Assembly: GCF_027744825.2 (NCBI RefSeq)
Contig: NC_071336.1
Coordinates: 13,481,501-13,545,500 of the forward strand
Source of the DNA: Synchiropus splendidus
Lineage: Eukaryota; Chordata; Actinopteri; Syngnathiformes; Callionymidae
DNA length: 64,000 nucleotides
Direction: 5' to 3'
This document shows, in pieces, positions 62,701 through 64,000 of this stretch; position 1 is the first letter of the stretch, and the number at the start of each line of letters is the position of its first letter. The position numbers and the translations under genes were made by a program. Under the pieces are notes generated by a model. It was not told the origin of the DNA, ran no database searches, and worked only from the letters and a program-made list of their open reading frames with translations.

Positions 62701-63877
62701 GGACAGTTATTTCCATGTCGAATGTGACTCAGCTACAGGAGGTGGAAAGTGTTTCATATACTAAGATACGATACGTATCCCAATACAGGAGTGGTGATAT
62801 AATGCATTGCAATATATTGTGATACTGTTTTCAACAGTTTCAACAACATATTGTAATTAGAACCATCATTTTAAGGGGGAAAATGGAGTTAAAGACGATG
62901 TGCTTGAAACAAGTTTACTGTCCAGTTATAGATTTTCAGGTAAATTTCGTACTCGACAGACAAATCAATCGCTCCCTCTATCAATAAAATTACTCCAGAG
63001 TACAATTTACTTATTGGGTTTACAACATAAAAAAGATTAATTCAATCTGAAAATGTCACGACTCAACAAATGTGAAATGGATTAGTTGATTTGAATATGA
63101 GGTTAATATAGTGTCATACCCAGTAATGTTCAGAAGGATCTCTCAACATTTGCCGGGTGAACAAGCCCAAATCCCTCTGCAACAGGTCTGTATATTCCCC
63201 CAAAAGCAGACAAAGAGCAGGTCAGAGAGTTGAAAAGATTGGTTATCCCAGTGGAATGTTTCAATAGACGATCAGAAATAGACCAATGGCCTTCCTGCGT
63301 GGGCAGTGTTGACTTTAAAACACGATGATGTCACCTGTTTCCTGGTGACTGTTGAATGTAGAGGTTAGTCACTGAGACCAAAATCCCCAACAATGACATG
63401 TTGCTTCATCTGAAGAGTATGTCATTTCACAAGTCCATGTTTTTATTTATAGTGCTGCCGTTAGCAGCGCACAGACGGAAGCGTATACTGGCTAAACTAC
63501 ATCAACATGACAATGGAGGCTTTTATGTCACTACTACTTATCTTTCACAATTTCTAAATATATCCGAAAGCATTTGCATTATAACACCATAATGATTTCA
63601 CGTTTAGTATTGAAACATTTCCCATTTAACCCAAACAAACAAAAAAGTATGCTTTTCGGTTGAACCTCACCTGTTGTCAGTGGTGTGCCAGGGTAGTGTG
63701 TAAGAGCCAGGGTGGAGCTGCATGGCAGGTGGAGGCGGTGGGAGTGGAGGGGAGTCAGCAGGGGGAAGGCCGGGTGACGGAGGGGGAGATGGGGGTGGAG
63801 GGGGAGGAGGAGGGAGGGGCAGCTCTGGCAGCTTTGCCAAGTACCAGGAGTGAGGTCTGATGTGAGGAACGGTACGC
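53630..63877 (-). CDS. shroom4: shroom4, Shroom family actin/ROCK-binding protein (3' ten exons; PDZ part outside window)
   Basis: Shroom proteins bind F-actin and recruit Rho kinase to organise cortical actomyosin. Exons in order: 63671-63877, 58597-61216, 57267-57328, 56014-56877, 55304-55945, 54921-55050, 54742-54843, 54512-54682, 54291-54433, 53630-53786. They join in one frame for about 1,698 residues. Landmarks are [42 protein letters not shown], the ASD1-like [53 protein letters not shown] and the C-terminal ASD2 coiled-coil domain ([19 protein letters not shown]). This order and wording match human SHROOM4 as I recall it better than SHROOM2, and the clcn5 neighbour supports it. The polyQ/polyE tract of human SHROOM4 is absent. 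The start and PDZ domain lie right of the window. Confidence 0.93.
53877..54023 (+). repeat. inverted-repeat family member (copy E) in a shroom4 intron
   Basis: About 147 bp from gataagccttcatgaaac to gtttcataaaacctcatc, with the same inner words (cccaccagatgccactatt, aaagtatttggatttgaaca). Both inverted ends are visible. Confidence 0.65.
54291..54433 (-). CDS. shroom4: shroom4 exon, ASD2
   Basis: Encodes [20 protein letters not shown], then [20 protein letters not shown] and PEQHRDY. Coiled-coil part of ASD2. Acceptor TTTTAG, donor ACAG/GTACTG, exit phase 2. Confidence 0.95.
54512..54682 (-). CDS. shroom4: shroom4 exon, ASD2 core
   Basis: 57 codons: [18 protein letters not shown], then [20 protein letters not shown] and [29 protein letters not shown] is the most conserved ASD2 stretch, in the Rho-kinase-binding region. 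Acceptor GTGTCAG, donor GAGG/GTGAAT. Confidence 0.97.
54742..54843 (-). CDS. shroom4: shroom4 exon, ASD2
   Basis: 34 codons: [20 protein letters not shown], then [14 protein letters not shown]. Heptad-rich helix of ASD2. Acceptor TGCTGCAG, donor CGAG/GTCAGT, phase 0 at both ends. Confidence 0.95.
54921..55050 (-). CDS. shroom4: shroom4 exon, start of ASD2
   Basis: 43 codons: [28 protein letters not shown] and DEDDELTYK. The [12 protein letters not shown] motif marks entry into the Rho-kinase-binding ASD2 domain. Acceptor CCTCCAG, donor CAAG/GTAGCA. Confidence 0.95.
55304..55945 (-). CDS. shroom4: shroom4 acidic exon before ASD2
   Basis: 642 bp encoding an acidic, low-complexity linker ([51 protein letters not shown]) ending NTDSLDR. 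It occupies the position of the polyQ/polyE region of human SHROOM4 but has no homopolymer run. Acceptor TCTGCAG, donor GACAG/GTGAAC. Confidence 0.92.
56014..56877 (-). CDS. shroom4: shroom4 exon with proline-rich [11 protein letters not shown] motif
   Basis: 864 bp. It begins [14 protein letters not shown] and contains [20 protein letters not shown] (similar to the AFSESH region of human SHROOM4) and [14 protein letters not shown] at about 56521-56563, an SH3/EVH1-type ligand. A Cys/Ser-rich segment ([15 protein letters not shown]) follows. Acceptor CATCAG, donor GAGCAG/GTGAGC. Confidence 0.92.
57267..57328 (-). CDS. shroom4: shroom4 small exon (62 bp)
   Basis: Twenty codons plus two bases: [20 protein letters not shown]. 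It joins the preceding GPAE and the following DYHSW in frame. Acceptor CCTCAG, donor AGAG/GTGAGC. It could be alternatively spliced: skipping it would shift the frame (62 is not a multiple of 3). Confidence 0.88.
57329..58596. other. shroom4: shroom4 intron, no gene seen
   Basis: A 1.27 kb AT-rich intron. At about 57855-57870 it holds a partial CTCF-like word (ccacagggggcgcac). No repeat or ORF of note. Confidence 0.5.
58597..61216 (-). CDS. shroom4: shroom4 large central exon (2,620 bp)
   Basis: About 873 codons, mostly disordered and serine-rich. It starts [20 protein letters not shown] and SMESLD and includes the Shroom landmarks [24 protein letters not shown] and [10 protein letters not shown]. 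The basic ASD1-like [20 protein letters not shown] maps to about 59740-59800. WRWTPEH and [12 protein letters not shown] follow, then a long Arg/Glu-rich predicted coiled coil (about 58820-59055). Donor GCTGAG/GTGAGA, acceptor TTTTTAG. Confidence 0.95.
61217..63670. other. shroom4: shroom4 intron, no gene seen
   Basis: A 2.45 kb intron. At about 62760-62835 there is a short tract built on gatacgatacgtatc-like words and gcaatatattgtgat, resembling a common low-copy fish dispersed repeat. I found nothing else I can name. Confidence 0.5.
63671..63877 (-). CDS. shroom4: shroom4 exon (proline-rich, just after PDZ)
   Basis: 69 codons: [18 protein letters not shown], then two proline runs of 8 and 5 prolines flanking SPPPSPGLP and ADSPPL, ending WHTTDNS. 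The RPHSW motif follows the PDZ domain in Shroom2 and Shroom4. The plus-strand reading is G-rich. Acceptor CTCCACAG, donor ACAG/GTGAGG. Confidence 0.9.
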
Positions 63878-64000
63878 CTGTGGAGAGATCAAACAAGAGT
63901 TAGGTTAGGCTGCTCTCGCTCGAATTTTCCCTGAAGTTACATTGAATGTGGGCAATAATGTCGGGGCCAACTACGAGTTGTATATGATGTCAATTGAGTA

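Noticed and set aside
63660..63860. plus-strand Gly/Glu-rich ORF
   Set aside because: It is the antisense of the proline-rich shroom4 exon.
53630..63877. assignment of the Shroom gene to shroom2
   Set aside because: CLCN4-SHROOM2 is a similar linked pair, but [39 protein letters not shown] and the [10 protein letters not shown] motif fit SHROOM4 as recalled, and the neighbour is clcn5.

Overview
The window looks like nuclear DNA of a ray-finned (teleost) fish. It has a vertebrate multi-exon gene layout with GT-AG introns of about 70 bp to 7.7 kb. It also has long (TG)n tracts and decayed Tc1, mariner-like and hAT elements typical of fish genomes. I cannot name the species. Two genes are firmly supported, both read on the minus strand.

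Right half: clcn5, the endosomal ClC-5 type 2Cl-/H+ exchanger, is complete in 16 coding exons between 50457 (ATG) and 26352 (stop). Every splice phase agrees, and the product is 819 residues. A probable non-coding first exon lies at 50937 and above, next to a promoter-like region with ETS-type motifs (50.5-51.4 kb). Upstream of clcn5, on the same strand, lie the last ten coding exons of shroom4 (63877 to 53630, about 1,698 residues). They run from the segment just after the PDZ domain to the C-terminal ASD2 domain; the PDZ exons lie beyond the right edge. About 2.5 kb separates the shroom4 stop from the clcn5 first exon, and part of that must be shroom4 3'UTR. CLCN5 and SHROOM4 are also linked on human Xp11, so this is conserved linkage.

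Left part, 1-26.3 kb: apart from the clcn5 3'UTR I see no recognisable gene. It holds scattered repeats: two copies of a common fish interspersed repeat, members of a small inverted-repeat family, a mariner-like transposase relic and microsatellites. It also has a few possible regulatory clusters and one unidentified candidate 3'-terminal coding exon on the plus strand (21821-22120).

Function: ClC-5 exchanges chloride for protons in early endosomes and supports acidification and endocytosis. Shroom4 binds actin and Rho kinase through its ASD domains and shapes the cortical cytoskeleton. They are neighbours by ancient linkage, not an operon. Points of interest: ClC-5 here lacks the PY (ubiquitin-ligase) motif; Shroom4 lacks the polyQ/polyE tract and carries a charged coiled coil; a repeat copy lies about 13 bp from a clcn5 splice donor; and the 21.8 kb exon is unidentified.
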